Assembly (NCBI GenBank): GCA_030530865.1
Contig: JAUMUC010000003.1
Span: 105,692-169,691, forward strand
Reading direction: 5' to 3'
Length of the DNA: 64,000 bases
Source: Lactobacillus sp.
Lineage (GTDB): Bacteria > Bacillota > Bacilli > Lactobacillales > Lactobacillaceae
Shown: positions 1 through 8,418 of the stretch, piece by piece
Numbering within the stretch: position 1 is the stretch's first letter
Layout: each line of letters begins with the position of its first letter
The notes under the pieces: generated by a model
Told to the model about the DNA's origin: nothing
The model's input: only the letters and a program-made list of their open reading frames with translations
The model's database searches: none
Position numbers and translations under genes: made by a program

Positions 1-777
1 TTCATGCGGTATGCCTTTTTAGCAAGTACCTTTATCGCAATTACCTGTGGGGTAGTCGGCGTTTATGTTGTTAATAGAGCATATAGCTTTTTAGCACACA
101 CATTATCAGAAATTGGTTTTGCTGGTGCTGCCTTTGCTGTGTTTTTAGGAATTCCACCTTTGTGGGGGATGCTCTTATTTACATTTTTAGGCTCAGTTAG
201 TGTTGGCCAATTATCTTTAAAGACTTCGCAAAAAGAATCAGCCATTAGTGCTAGTTCTGCACTATTTATTGGATTAGGTGTTTTATTCTTGGCTATTTCT
301 AACTCTAATAGTCGGTATGCAACCAGTATTTTATTTGGAAGCATTATTGGGGTTGATTATAGCTCAGTGATTCAATTGATCGTTTTATCTTTGATTGTTT
401 TGCTTTTGATTATGTTAGTAGCTAGACGATTGAATTTTGACTCATTTGACCATATTGGTGCAGTAGCTCATGGTATTAAGACGAGCGTTGTCAGTTTTGT
501 CTTTTTGATTGTTTTGGCAATGTCAGTTTCAATTGGTTCACAAATCGTTGGTTCATTGTTGGTGTTTATTTTGCTGACTTTACCTGCATCGACCTCTCAA
601 TATTTTGGAAAAAGTATTAAATCAATGGTGATTTGGTCAGTAGTAATTGCCTTAATTGGAGTTTGGGCCGGTTTATATTTAGGTTATTTGACTAATTGGC
701 CAGTAACTTTCTTCATTGCGATGATTGAAGTATTTATTTACTTGTCAGCTTATGGTTGGCATTTAATTAGAAAATAA
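1..777 (+). CDS. Metal (Zn/Mn) ABC transporter permease, 5'-partial
   Basis: Membrane permease of the ABC-3 family (ZnuB/MtsB/AdcB type), which moves zinc or manganese into the cell together with an ATPase and a lipoprotein binding subunit. The frame is open from base 1 and the first in-frame ATG is base 4. Family members usually have a few residues before the MRYAF-like segment, so the true start is probably left of the window. About eight hydrophobic segments are visible across 257 residues, and the C-terminal region 'GSQIVGSLLVFILLTLPA' is typical of the family. The partner genes should lie to the left. Metal specificity cannot be read from the sequence. Confidence 0.85.
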   Translation, partial: FMRYAFLASTFIAITCGVVGVYVVNRAYSFLAHTLSEIGFAGAAFAVFLGIPPLWGMLLFTFLGSVSVGQLSLKTSQKESAISASSALFIGLGVLFLAISNSNSRYATSILFGSIIGVDYSSVIQLIVLSLIVLLLIMLVARRLNFDSFDHIGAVAHGIKTSVVSFVFLIVLAMSVSIGSQIVGSLLVFILLTLPASTSQYFGKSIKSMVIWSVVIALIGVWAGLYLGYLTNWPVTFFIAMIEVFIYLSAYGWHLIRK

Positions 778-805
778 AAAAGACGAAGTGATTACTTCGC
801 CTTTT
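776..805. terminator. Bidirectional rho-independent terminator
   Basis: An A-run, a stem CGAAGT/ACTTCG extended by AAAAG/CTTTT around one mismatch, and a T-run. It lies between the stops of two convergent genes (metal permease and pepF) and can serve both strands. Confidence 0.85.
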
Positions 806-810
806 TATTT

Positions 811-2589
811 TTACTCAATAATTTCTTTCAATTCCTTCAAACGCTTAGCAAAGGTATTGAAAGTATCTTCTAGATAATCAGCTTTTGTCATGTCAACTCC
901 AGCTTTTTTCATGGTATTAGTTGGATAGTCACTTGATCCTGCCTTTAAAAATCCAAGATAAGCTTCTTTATCAGCTTGACTACCATGGACCACTTTATTA
1001 GCTAAAGAGTTAGCTGCAGCAAAGCCGGTTGCATATTGATATACATAGAAGTTGTAATAGAAGTGAGGAATTCTTGACCATTCTTTGGCAATGGCACCAC
1101 CAGGTTCAACACTATCACCATAGTATTTTTGGTTAATATCGCCGTAGAGTTTATCAAGATATTCACGGGTTAATGGAATACCATTTTGATCTGCTTCATG
1201 AATTTTTTCTTCAAATTCGGCAAATTGCGTTTGTCTAAATAGAGTACCCTTGACTGAGTCTAGGTAGTAATTCAATAGATATGCACGGCTTTGTGGATCA
1301 GTTTCATGATCTAAAAGATATTCGGTCAAGATGTTTTCATTGGTTGTTGAAGCAATTTCGGCTAAGAAAATTGGATATTCACCGTAAACATAAGGCTGAT
1401 TACTTCTAGTGTAATAGCTGTGCATTGAGTGACCAGTTTCATGCACTAAGGTATAAACAGAATCAAGCGTTCCTTCCCAGTTAAGCAAAATATAAGGATC
1501 GGTGTCATAGCTACCACCAGAGTACGCACCAGTTCGTTTATTTTCACTTTCAACTAGGTCGATTACACGATCGTTAAAAATGTGGTCAACGTGCTTTTGA
1601 TAGTCTTCACCTAAATATGCAAAAGCATCTTGAGCAATCTTTTTAGCTGTTTCAAAATCAACCTTAGTTTGAGCTTGACTGGTAATTGGCACATACATGT
1701 CCCACATTTGAAGATCATCAAGCTTGAGGATCTTTTTACGCAAAGCAACATATTCATGCAATAAGTCTAAGTGCTTGTTAACTTCTGTAATTAAAGTATC
1801 ATATACTTCTTCAGGCACATTATTAGCAGCTAAGGCTGCTTGACGAGCTGATTTATAATGGTGAGCTTTACTGTTGAAATTATGCTTTTTCACAACACCA
1901 GAAAGGGTGGAGGCTAAAGTATTTCCAAATTGACCATATGCTTCATACATGACATCAAAGGCATTTTTACGCACATTGCGGTCTTTTGATTGAATCAAAA
2001 TTGAGTAAAGTCCATCAGATAGCTTGACCATTTCGCCATTTTCATCTTGAACATAGCCGTATTCCATATCAGAATCGGTTAAAACGCCATAAGTGTTTTC
2101 AGCAGAATCCAAAGCATCGCCAGCTTGGGCAATTAATTTTTCACTTTGAGCGTCTAAAGTATGTGCCTTTTTATCCAAAATACGTTCGACAAAAAGTTGA
2201 TAATCACGTAATTGTGGATAGTCAGTTAAATATTGTTCCCATTGATCAGCAATACTTAAAAGAGCTGGTTCTAAGAAACTAATTTTTTCTGATAAGTTAT
2301 TGAACAATTTTTGGCAACGTGCAAATAAGCCTAAATAATGCGAATTACTGGTATCAACATCGCTTGACATTGAGGCATAGACATAAAGCTTTTCAACTTT
2401 TCGAGTAGCCTCTAGAATCTGGGTTAAGCCATCATAAAGTTCTTTAGCTGAGTCGGTAATTTGACTTGGTAACTTACTAATTAAGTCTTCAGTTACTTTA
2501 TAGTCGGCTTCAAAAGTGGCATCATCTTTAAAAATGCGGGTTAAATCCCAAGTATATTTAACGGGTACTTCATTTCTTTTTGGTAACAT
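811..2589 (-). CDS. pepF: Oligoendopeptidase F (M3 metallopeptidase)
   Basis: Cytoplasmic zinc oligopeptidase that trims peptides imported by Opp-type transporters. The 592-residue length fits the PepF family. The zinc site HETGHSMHS (HExxH, first His near residue 382) is intact, and the downstream 'GVYPIFLAEIASTTNE'-like region (here GEYPIFLAEIASTTNE) supplies the third ligand. Three in-frame ATGs occur at the 5' end (2598, 2595, 2589). GAAAGG directly abuts the first ATG but lies 9 nt before the third, so 2589 is the preferred start. The gene is monocistronic, convergent with the metal permease and divergent from the LCP gene. Confidence 0.95.
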   Translation of the reverse strand: MLPKRNEVPVKYTWDLTRIFKDDATFEADYKVTEDLISKLPSQITDSAKELYDGLTQILEATRKVEKLYVYASMSSDVDTSNSHYLGLFARCQKLFNNLSEKISFLEPALLSIADQWEQYLTDYPQLRDYQLFVERILDKKAHTLDAQSEKLIAQAGDALDSAENTYGVLTDSDMEYGYVQDENGEMVKLSDGLYSILIQSKDRNVRKNAFDVMYEAYGQFGNTLASTLSGVVKKHNFNSKAHHYKSARQAALAANNVPEEVYDTLITEVNKHLDLLHEYVALRKKILKLDDLQMWDMYVPITSQAQTKVDFETAKKIAQDAFAYLGEDYQKHVDHIFNDRVIDLVESENKRTGAYSGGSYDTDPYILLNWEGTLDSVYTLVHETGHSMHSYYTRSNQPYVYGEYPIFLAEIASTTNENILTEYLLDHETDPQSRAYLLNYYLDSVKGTLFRQTQFAEFEEKIHEADQNGIPLTREYLDKLYGDINQKYYGDSVEPGGAIAKEWSRIPHFYYNFYVYQYATGFAAANSLANKVVHGSQADKEAYLGFLKAGSSDYPTNTMKKAGVDMTKADYLEDTFNTFAKRLKELKEIIE

Positions 2590-2656
2590 TTGCATCATCC
2601 TTTCTGTTACGAATTGATTATATTTTAAGAAAACTCCCTAAAAATTGCGAATTTTT

Positions 2657-2685
2657 TTGCATGCTATCTCTTAAATGGTTAAAAT
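2657..2685 (+). promoter_or_regulatory. Sigma-A promoter for the LCP gene
   Basis: TTGCAT, 17-nt spacer, TAAAAT. It lies 30 nt before the ATG at 2715, with GGAGG at 2701-2705. Called by eye from the hexamers and spacing. Confidence 0.55.
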
Positions 2686-2714
2686 TATAATTACAATTAT
2701 GGAGGTTTTTGAAT

Positions 2715-3836
2715 ATGGATCAACATCCGCATACTCGTAGAGCCTATCGAAAAGAAGGCCACTTAACTAGAAATCAAAGCCTATTTGTGAATATGGCAAG
2801 TGGTCGAAATGTACTTAAACGTTTCGTAGGTATTTTCGCCAGTCTAGCAGCAATTGTTGGAATTGGTTATTTCGCACACATTTACTTTTCAATCAATAGT
2901 GCCCTTGCTGGTATGGGTGGTCAAGCCACTTCTTATCGAATTGCTAATCGCCAACCAATCTCTGTCTTAATTTTAGGGGTAGACCAAGGGATTGAAGGTC
3001 GTCATGATGTTGGTAACTCAGATACTCTGATTTTAGCAACTGCTAATCCTGCTAAGAATAAAGCAACTATGACAAGTATTCCACGTGATACTTTAGCTGA
3101 TATTCAAGGGGATAATGGCAAATATTTCATGTTCAAGATCAATTCAGCTTACCAAGTTGGTGGTAATAAAGCTGCTTCAAGAACAGTATCTTCTTTACTA
3201 AATGTGCCAGTTCATTATTATGTCGAAGTTAATATGAAGGCACTCAAGAGTCTAGTAAATGCTGTTGGTGGTGTTAACGTTAAGGTGCCATTTAGCTTTT
3301 CTTATGATTGGAACGATTTCCATAAAGGATGGCAACACTTAAATGGACGTCATGCCGTGGCATATGTGCGAATGAGACATGATGATCCTCGTGGTGACTA
3401 TGGTCGACAAATGCGTCAACGTCAAGTTATTCAAGCGATTGCTAAGAAGGCAACTAATATTAATACTTTGAAAAACTATCGTAAGTTAGTCACCATCTTT
3501 AATAAATATGTGAAGACTAACTTGTCATTTGGTGACATGATGGCTTTGGCAATGAATTATCGTGGCGTTGCAAAGAATATTAAGAGTAACTATATTCAAG
3601 CTCATGATGCCTGGATCGATGGCTATTCAATCCAAGTTGCTTCAACTAAGGAATTACAGAAAAAATCAAATATGATTCGCAAGAATTTAGGTTTGAATCC
3701 TGTAACTCTTAACAACGAAGAAACTAGACAAAATAAGTTAAACGAAGAAAAGAATAATATTGATTGGACAAACTTGAATGCCTTTGAAAATTATCAAGTT
3801 TTCGATAGTCAAGGAAACGTCACTTCATTAAACTAA
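2715..3836 (+). CDS. LCP (LytR-CpsA-Psr) family wall-polymer transferase
   Basis: Membrane-anchored phosphotransferase that links teichoic acids or polysaccharide to peptidoglycan on the outer face of the membrane. It has 373 residues: a short basic cytoplasmic N-terminus, one membrane segment near residues 37-57, then the LCP domain. Visible motifs are GVDQGIEGRHDVGNSDT, SIPRDT and the arginine-rich 'RMRHDDPRGDYGRQMRQRQ'. GGAGG lies 9 nt before ATG 2715; an upstream in-frame TTG at 2709 is only 3 nt from it and is less likely. A paralogue lies at 10310. The ABC-F gene follows after 13 nt and may be cotranscribed. Confidence 0.9.
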   Translation: MDQHPHTRRAYRKEGHLTRNQSLFVNMASGRNVLKRFVGIFASLAAIVGIGYFAHIYFSINSALAGMGGQATSYRIANRQPISVLILGVDQGIEGRHDVGNSDTLILATANPAKNKATMTSIPRDTLADIQGDNGKYFMFKINSAYQVGGNKAASRTVSSLLNVPVHYYVEVNMKALKSLVNAVGGVNVKVPFSFSYDWNDFHKGWQHLNGRHAVAYVRMRHDDPRGDYGRQMRQRQVIQAIAKKATNINTLKNYRKLVTIFNKYVKTNLSFGDMMALAMNYRGVAKNIKSNYIQAHDAWIDGYSIQVASTKELQKKSNMIRKNLGLNPVTLNNEETRQNKLNEEKNNIDWTNLNAFENYQVFDSQGNVTSLN

Positions 3837-3849
3837 GGGGAGCAAACTG

Positions 3850-5391
3850 GTGAGTGTTTTAACAGTTAAAGATTTAAGTCAAAGCTTTATTGATAAAACT
3901 CTGTATGAGGATGCGAATTTTGACTTAAATAAAGAAGATCACATGGGAGTTACTGGTCAAAACGGTACTGGTAAATCAACCTTGATCAAGATTTTAACTG
4001 GTGAAATCTTACCCGACTCTGGCCAAGTAAAGTGGCAACCGAAACTTAAAGTTGGCTATCTTGACCAATATGCAAAATTAAGTCCTGGCCTGACCATTTT
4101 TGACTTTTTGAAGACCGCTTTTGCACATCTGTATGATGAAGAAAAGCGTCTCGGTAAGTTATATGAAGATTATGGTGTTAGTGGGGATGACGCTCTATTA
4201 ACCAAAGCGGGACAAATTCAAACCTTCTTAGAAGAACATAATTTTTACGATTTAGAAACCGAAATTGAACGGGTGGCCAGCGGTTTAGGACTACTAGAAT
4301 TAGGTTTTGACCGTGATGTTAGTGAATTGTCTGGTGGACGGCGGTCGAAATTAATTTTGGCTAAACTTTTGCTAGAAAAGCCCGACGTCTTAGTACTTGA
4401 CGAACCGACTAACTACTTAGATGTTGGCCACATTGAGTGGCTAGAAAATTATTTAAATGATTTTGCAGGTGCCTATATTGTTGTTAGCCACGATTATGAT
4501 TTTTTAGGAAAAATCACTAATTGTATTATCGATATTGATTTTGGCTCAATTACTAAATATACCGGTAGCTTGAAGCAAGCTCTAAAGCAAAAAGCAGCTA
4601 ATCGCGAAACTTATTTGAAGGCTTATGCCAATCAGCAAAGAAAGATTGCTAAAACGGAAGCATATATTCGTAAAAATAAAGCCGGTACCCGTGCTAAAAG
4701 TGCTAAGTCTCGTGAAAAGCAATTGGCTAGAATGGATGTCTTGAATCCACCAAAGCAAAATAAACGAGCTAATTTCGAATTTCCTTATGTAGCGACGGCT
4801 TCAAACTTATTATTGCAAACAAGTGATTTGGTGATTGGATACGATCAGCCACTTGTTAAGGCACCATTTAACTTTTCGGTTGGTGGTAATGAAAAAGTTG
4901 CGATTACGGGTTTTAACGGAATAGGTAAGACTACCTTATTAAAGACACTTTTGAAGAAAATTCCTGCAATTAGTGGAGAATTTGATTTATCCGTCACTGC
5001 AAAATTGGCTTACTTTAAGCAGGACTTACGTTGGCCAAATCAGAACATGACGGCAATTCAATTTTTGCAAGAAGAGTTTCCTAAAATTAAACCCAAAGAA
5101 TTACGACAAGCACTTGCTCTCATGGGATTAACGGGACAACAAATGATGAGTCCCTTGAAGGAATTAAGTGGTGGAGAACAAGAAAAAGTTAAGTTGGCTA
5201 AGATGCAATTTGAACCAGCTAATTTGCTTTTCCTAGACGAACCAACGAATCACTTAGATAATCAGACTAAAGATGCACTTAAAAAAGCGATCATTTCATT
5301 CCCAGGAAGTGTTATCGTTGTAAGTCACGAACGTGATTTCTTTATGGGAAACTGGATAGATAAAACCATTGATATTGAAAAGATGAAGTAG
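3850..5391 (+). CDS. ABC-F family ATPase (duplicated ATP-binding cassette)
   Basis: Soluble protein with two ABC ATPase domains and no membrane segment, the layout of ABC-F translation factors that act on ribosomes. Domain 1 has Walker A GQNGTGKST, signature LSGGRRSK and Walker B VLVLDEPTNYLD. Domain 2 has GFNGIGKTT, LSGGEQEK and LLFLDEPTNHLD. The Lys/Arg-rich inter-domain linker (about residues 240-300) matches the P-site tRNA interaction motif region. 513 residues. GTG start with AGGGGAG 6-7 nt upstream. A housekeeping YkpA/YbiT-like member is as likely as an antibiotic-resistance protein; subgroup cannot be settled by eye. Confidence 0.9.
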   Translation: MSVLTVKDLSQSFIDKTLYEDANFDLNKEDHMGVTGQNGTGKSTLIKILTGEILPDSGQVKWQPKLKVGYLDQYAKLSPGLTIFDFLKTAFAHLYDEEKRLGKLYEDYGVSGDDALLTKAGQIQTFLEEHNFYDLETEIERVASGLGLLELGFDRDVSELSGGRRSKLILAKLLLEKPDVLVLDEPTNYLDVGHIEWLENYLNDFAGAYIVVSHDYDFLGKITNCIIDIDFGSITKYTGSLKQALKQKAANRETYLKAYANQQRKIAKTEAYIRKNKAGTRAKSAKSREKQLARMDVLNPPKQNKRANFEFPYVATASNLLLQTSDLVIGYDQPLVKAPFNFSVGGNEKVAITGFNGIGKTTLLKTLLKKIPAISGEFDLSVTAKLAYFKQDLRWPNQNMTAIQFLQEEFPKIKPKELRQALALMGLTGQQMMSPLKELSGGEQEKVKLAKMQFEPANLLFLDEPTNHLDNQTKDALKKAIISFPGSVIVVSHERDFFMGNWIDKTIDIEKMK

Positions 5392-5399
5392 GCGATCTC

Positions 5400-6152
5400 A
5401 TGGACTATTCTTCTAAAATTCTGGAAACATGTTTATTAGCAGGCCGGTTGATGATTGAAGCTGGCAGTGAGATGTATCGAGTGGAAGATACAATGTTGCG
5501 AATTGCTAACAATGCTCACGCTGATGATCCACGTGTTTTTGCTACGCCCACAGCCGTTTTTATGAGCCTTGATGGTGGAAAATTAAGCAAATTGGTGCAA
5601 ATTCAAGATCGTGGAATTAATTTGGAATTGGTTGACCGGGTTAATACGCTATCAAGAAAGTTTGCACAATCAGAAATTACTGTTGATCAGCTATATGATG
5701 CTATTAAAGAGGTTTATAAAACTCCTTCATATCCGATGAAATGGCAATTAGTAGGAGCTGGGGTATTAAGTGCGACCCTGATGGTGATGTTTACCAATAG
5801 CTATGATTGGCTTTCTTTGCCAATTGCTGGAATTGTAGGTGTGATTGGCTATTGGGCTTACATGATGATTCAGCGAATCACGAACTTACGCTTCATTTCT
5901 GAATTAGTATCAGCTAGTTTAATGACCTTGTTAACTTATGGTTTTCAACATATTTTTCCAGCAATTAGCATTGATCACGTGCTAATTGGTGCCTTAATGA
6001 CATTAGTTCCAGGGGTTCCTTTAACCAATGCTTTACGAGATATGTTCTTAGGAGATCTGCTTAGTGGGGTTGTTAGGCTGATGGAAGCCTCGCTGACTGC
6101 AATGTCATTATGTGCAGGTGTTGTAATCATCATGAGATTTTTAGGAGCTTAG
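5400..6152 (+). CDS. ThrE-type threonine/serine exporter, N-terminal component (DUF1212)
   Basis: One half of a split ThrE-like exporter. The 250-residue protein starts with a soluble 'LAGRLMIEAGSEMYRVEDTM' region typical of DUF1212, followed by about five hydrophobic segments from residue 118 on. The next gene, starting 3 nt after its stop, encodes the other half (DUF3815 type). The family exports threonine/serine in Corynebacterium; substrate here is inferred. The start follows the ABC-F stop by 8 nt and lacks a strong Shine-Dalgarno, so it may be translationally coupled. Confidence 0.85.
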   Translation: MDYSSKILETCLLAGRLMIEAGSEMYRVEDTMLRIANNAHADDPRVFATPTAVFMSLDGGKLSKLVQIQDRGINLELVDRVNTLSRKFAQSEITVDQLYDAIKEVYKTPSYPMKWQLVGAGVLSATLMVMFTNSYDWLSLPIAGIVGVIGYWAYMMIQRITNLRFISELVSASLMTLLTYGFQHIFPAISIDHVLIGALMTLVPGVPLTNALRDMFLGDLLSGVVRLMEASLTAMSLCAGVVIIMRFLGA

Positions 6153-6154
6153 TT

Positions 6155-6613
6155 ATGACTTATTGGGAACAGTTTTTGATTCAAGTTGTTTTTTCATACC
6201 TAGCTTCTATTGGCTACGGATTAACGATTAATATTCCGCATCGTGCTTTAAATGCTGCTGGAATTACCGGCACAATTGGCTGGATGACTTTTTGGATTTT
6301 GGATTATAACGAATCATTGGGAAGAGCAATTCCTAATCTGGTTGGTTCATTTATCTTAGCGACTTTGGCATATTTATTGGCCAAGAAAAAGAAATGCCCA
6401 GCACCAATTTTTATGATTCCTGCTTTAGTGCCATTAGTACCAGGATTGCCAGCTTATCAAGCAATTAAGGCTTTGATTGGTGGACATTCAATTTTGGCTT
6501 TACGGTTAATCGTTAAAGTTTGCGTTGTAACTGGGGCAATTGCCGTTGGTATCTTGTTATCAACGATCTTGATCGAGATTTTAAATTTACATACTTGGAA
6601 AAAACATTTATAA
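6155..6613 (+). CDS. ThrE-type threonine/serine exporter, C-terminal component (DUF3815)
   Basis: 152-residue membrane protein with about five hydrophobic segments and the family stretch 'IPALVPLVPGLPAYQAI'. The start ATG 6155 has AGGAG at 6143-6147, inside the end of the preceding gene. A longer reading from 6110 would overlap the upstream gene by over 40 nt and begin with a non-family sequence, so it was rejected. It pairs with the preceding gene to make a complete exporter. The last codons contain a consensus promoter for the RNA that follows. Confidence 0.85.
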   Translation: MTYWEQFLIQVVFSYLASIGYGLTINIPHRALNAAGITGTIGWMTFWILDYNESLGRAIPNLVGSFILATLAYLLAKKKKCPAPIFMIPALVPLVPGLPAYQAIKALIGGHSILALRLIVKVCVVTGAIAVGILLSTILIEILNLHTWKKHL

Positions 6614-6614
6614 T
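6586..6614 (+). promoter_or_regulatory. Strong sigma-A promoter for the 6.62-6.79 kb RNA
   Basis: TTTACA (6586-6591), exactly 17 nt, TATAAT (6609-6614), overlapping the 3' end of the exporter gene. Predicted transcription start is about 6621, right at the start of the structured RNA. Confidence 0.75.
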
Positions 6615-6620
6615 GGATAA

Positions 6621-6786
6621 GACGAGTCGATAAAAACACGCAAGGTGCGTTGATTTTTGAGATAGAGGGTAGTTGCTTTAAATAGCAAGCACGGGAAGTG
6701 CTACTACTGGATAAGACTGATGTGAACAGACCCTGTCCACATAGAAATGTGCCTCGATGAGAGCTGATCGCAAGGTCAGCTTTTTT
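6621..6786 (+). ncRNA. Structured RNA of unknown class ending in a terminator
   Basis: About 165 nt with dense self-complementarity and no ORF. Elements in order: hairpin AACACGC/GTGCGTT with a 3-nt loop (6635-6652); a three-way junction near 6668-6708 with closing stem GTAG/CTAC, arm TTGCT/AGCAA and arm GCAC/GTGC; mutually exclusive hairpins TGTG(A)ACAG/CTGT(C)CACA and CACAT/ATGTG near 6720-6752; a terminator AGCTGATC/GGTCAGCT plus T6 at 6762-6786. The motif GGATAAGAC occurs twice. It could be a cis attenuator for the phosphatase gene starting 24 nt later, or a free small RNA. I could not match it to T-box, SAM, FMN, TPP, purine, lysine, preQ1-II or THF signatures. Confidence 0.6.
6762..6786 (+). 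terminator. Terminator of the structured RNA
   Basis: 8-bp stem AGCTGATC/GGTCAGCT (one G-U), GCAA loop, then TTTTTT. It sits 24 nt before the GTG start of the next gene, a position typical of attenuators. Confidence 0.8.
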
Positions 6787-6809
6787 AGTACCGAATAAGG
6801 GGGAGAAGA

Positions 6810-7496
6810 GTGAAAACAGAGGTTTATTTAATCAGACACGGTGAAACAATGTTTAATCAATTAAACAAAGTTCAAGGCTGGTGCGATTCTCCTTTAACAG
6901 TTCGTGGAATTGATGATTTAAAGAAAACAGCTAAGGCTTTATCGCAAGTCTATTTTGATAATATGTACAGTTCAGATTTGAAACGAGCAATTGATACTGT
7001 GCACTTGATGAAGAATTTTAATCAAGTTTCTGAAATTGGTAAAATCCGGAAGCTACCTGAATTTAGAGAAGTATTTTTTGGTAGTTTTGAAGGTGACGAT
7101 ATTGATGAAACTTGGAGCCAAATTGGGATTGCAGCTGGGCTTAAGCCAGGATTAGATGTTGAACAAATTGTCAAAACAGTCGGTGTTGAAAAATTCCGCC
7201 AAGCTTCTAAAGATGCAGATCCACGTCATTTAGCAGAAAATAAAGCAGAAATTGATGCCAGAATGAAACGAGCAATTGCTAACTTACACCATCTTTCTAA
7301 AGATGAAGGACGGGTTTTACTTGTCTCTCACGGTGATTTTATTAAGAGTTTGGCAGTTCAATATTGGATTAAAAGTGATCATGTTCATGACATTGCCTTC
7401 CCAGATAATGGATCTATTACCCGGGGAATTTTGTCAGAAAATGGTGATTTTGAAATCATCGATTACAATTTGAAAGCTAGTGAATTTAATATATAA
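6810..7496 (+). CDS. Histidine phosphatase family protein (phosphoglycerate mutase-like)
   Basis: 228 residues of the branch-1 histidine phosphatase superfamily. The phospho-acceptor motif RHGET is near residue 9, the acidic residue is in 'PEFREVFFGSFEGDD', and the second catalytic His is in LLVSHGDF. The long middle part differs from true dPGM, so a broad-specificity sugar-phosphate or nucleotide phosphatase (PhoE-like) is more likely than a glycolytic mutase. The GTG start is preceded by AAGGGGGAG. It heads a group with the small membrane protein and the second mutase-like gene. A close relative with the same RHG(E/Q)T...QGWCD(S/T)PLT opening lies at 41024. Confidence 0.85.
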   Translation: MKTEVYLIRHGETMFNQLNKVQGWCDSPLTVRGIDDLKKTAKALSQVYFDNMYSSDLKRAIDTVHLMKNFNQVSEIGKIRKLPEFREVFFGSFEGDDIDETWSQIGIAAGLKPGLDVEQIVKTVGVEKFRQASKDADPRHLAENKAEIDARMKRAIANLHHLSKDEGRVLLVSHGDFIKSLAVQYWIKSDHVHDIAFPDNGSITRGILSENGDFEIIDYNLKASEFNI

Positions 7497-7508
7497 GGAG
7501 AGATATCA

Positions 7509-7682
7509 ATGAAGAGTCTTTACTTATTTTTGATTTTGGTAATTGTGGGCTTTTATGATTTAGCAATTGCCTTTAATCGGAGAAATCAAGAAAAATACCA
7601 ATTTACTAACCGACTATATACAATTCTGGGAGTAATTTTTATCTTAGCCGGAATCTTAGGATGGATATTTAACTTACTATGA
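7509..7682 (+). CDS. Small two-segment membrane protein
   Basis: 57-residue ORF with an AAGGAG site at 7496-7501, in the gap between two phosphatase genes. Hydrophobic segments span about residues 4-21 (LYLFLILVIVGFYDLAIA) and 38-57, separated by a polar loop rich in N, R, Q, K. Its TGA overlaps the next gene's ATG (ATGA), a sign of translational coupling in one operon. I do not recognise a family. The coding call rests on the ribosome binding site, coupling and clean membrane pattern. Confidence 0.7.
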   Translation: MKSLYLFLILVIVGFYDLAIAFNRRNQEKYQFTNRLYTILGVIFILAGILGWIFNLL

Positions 7683-8347
7683 CAAAATTAATTTTGGTAC
7701 GGCACGGAGAAAGTCAAGCAAATAAAGATAATGTTTTTACTGGGTGGAATGATGTTCCATTAACGTCCTTGGGCAGAAAGCAAGCACAAACAGCTGGTAA
7801 GATTATTGCTGCCTTGGATTTTAAGCCAACTTGCGTGCACACAAGTGTTTTATCAAGAGCAATTGTTACGGCTAATATTATTGCCGAAATGGGAAACTTT
7901 TTATGGACACCAATGCAAAAAACATGGCGATTAAATGAACGCCATTATGGTGCTTTGCGAGGGATGAACAAAGACGCCTCCAAAAATATTTATGGTGAAG
8001 CACAAATTAAGGCCTGGCGAAGAGGCTTTGATGCGGTGCCACCACTAACTGAGCCCAATCGTTCACGTAGATATCAAGGCATTGATCCGCATTTATTACC
8101 TGGAGCTGAAAGCTTACATCAAACTATGGATCGTTTGTTGCCATATTTTTATGATCAAGTTTGCCCTAAATTGATGAATGGTGAAGATCAATTAATTGTT
8201 GCTCATGGGTCTACAATTAGAGCTTTAATTAAATACCTTGAACGAATTTCCGATGAAGGCATTGTGTCAGTTGAAGTGCCCAATGCAGAGCCAATTGTCT
8301 ATGAATTTGATCAAAAATTAAAAATAATCGCAAAAAGAGTGCTGTGA
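7679..8347 (+). CDS. Phosphoglycerate mutase-like protein (GpmA paralogue)
   Basis: 222 residues, close to 2,3-bisphosphoglycerate-dependent mutases: RHGES, 'VFTGWNDVPLT', and '[15 protein letters not shown]' all align with the glycolytic enzyme encoded at 9459. Differences suggest a divergent paralogue: the C-terminal catalytic motif is AHGST rather than AHGNS, and codon use is less biased than in the 9459 gene. It may be a mutase isoenzyme or a phosphatase with related specificity. Start overlaps the upstream small ORF by 4 nt. Confidence 0.85.
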   Translation: MTKLILVRHGESQANKDNVFTGWNDVPLTSLGRKQAQTAGKIIAALDFKPTCVHTSVLSRAIVTANIIAEMGNFLWTPMQKTWRLNERHYGALRGMNKDASKNIYGEAQIKAWRRGFDAVPPLTEPNRSRRYQGIDPHLLPGAESLHQTMDRLLPYFYDQVCPKLMNGEDQLIVAHGSTIRALIKYLERISDEGIVSVEVPNAEPIVYEFDQKLKIIAKRVL

Positions 8348-8369
8348 AAATCGTTTCACGGCTTTTTTT
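8341..8369 (+). terminator. Rho-independent terminator
   Basis: GCTGTGAAA/TTTCACGGC stem overlapping the stop codon of the mutase-like gene, followed by a T-run. Confidence 0.85.
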
Positions 8370-8418
8370 ATGGTAAAATATCTCTGAATTGATATTGGTA
8401 AGAGACTAGGAGAACTAG

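Noticed and set aside
6621-6786. T-box or known metabolite riboswitch
   Set aside because: The T-box GGTGGNACCGCG motif is absent, and I found none of the core motifs of other common riboswitches.
8337-8362. cre-like AAATCGTTTCA near the 7679 gene stop
   Set aside because: The alignment around CG fails at several fixed positions, and the sequence is explained by the terminator hairpin.
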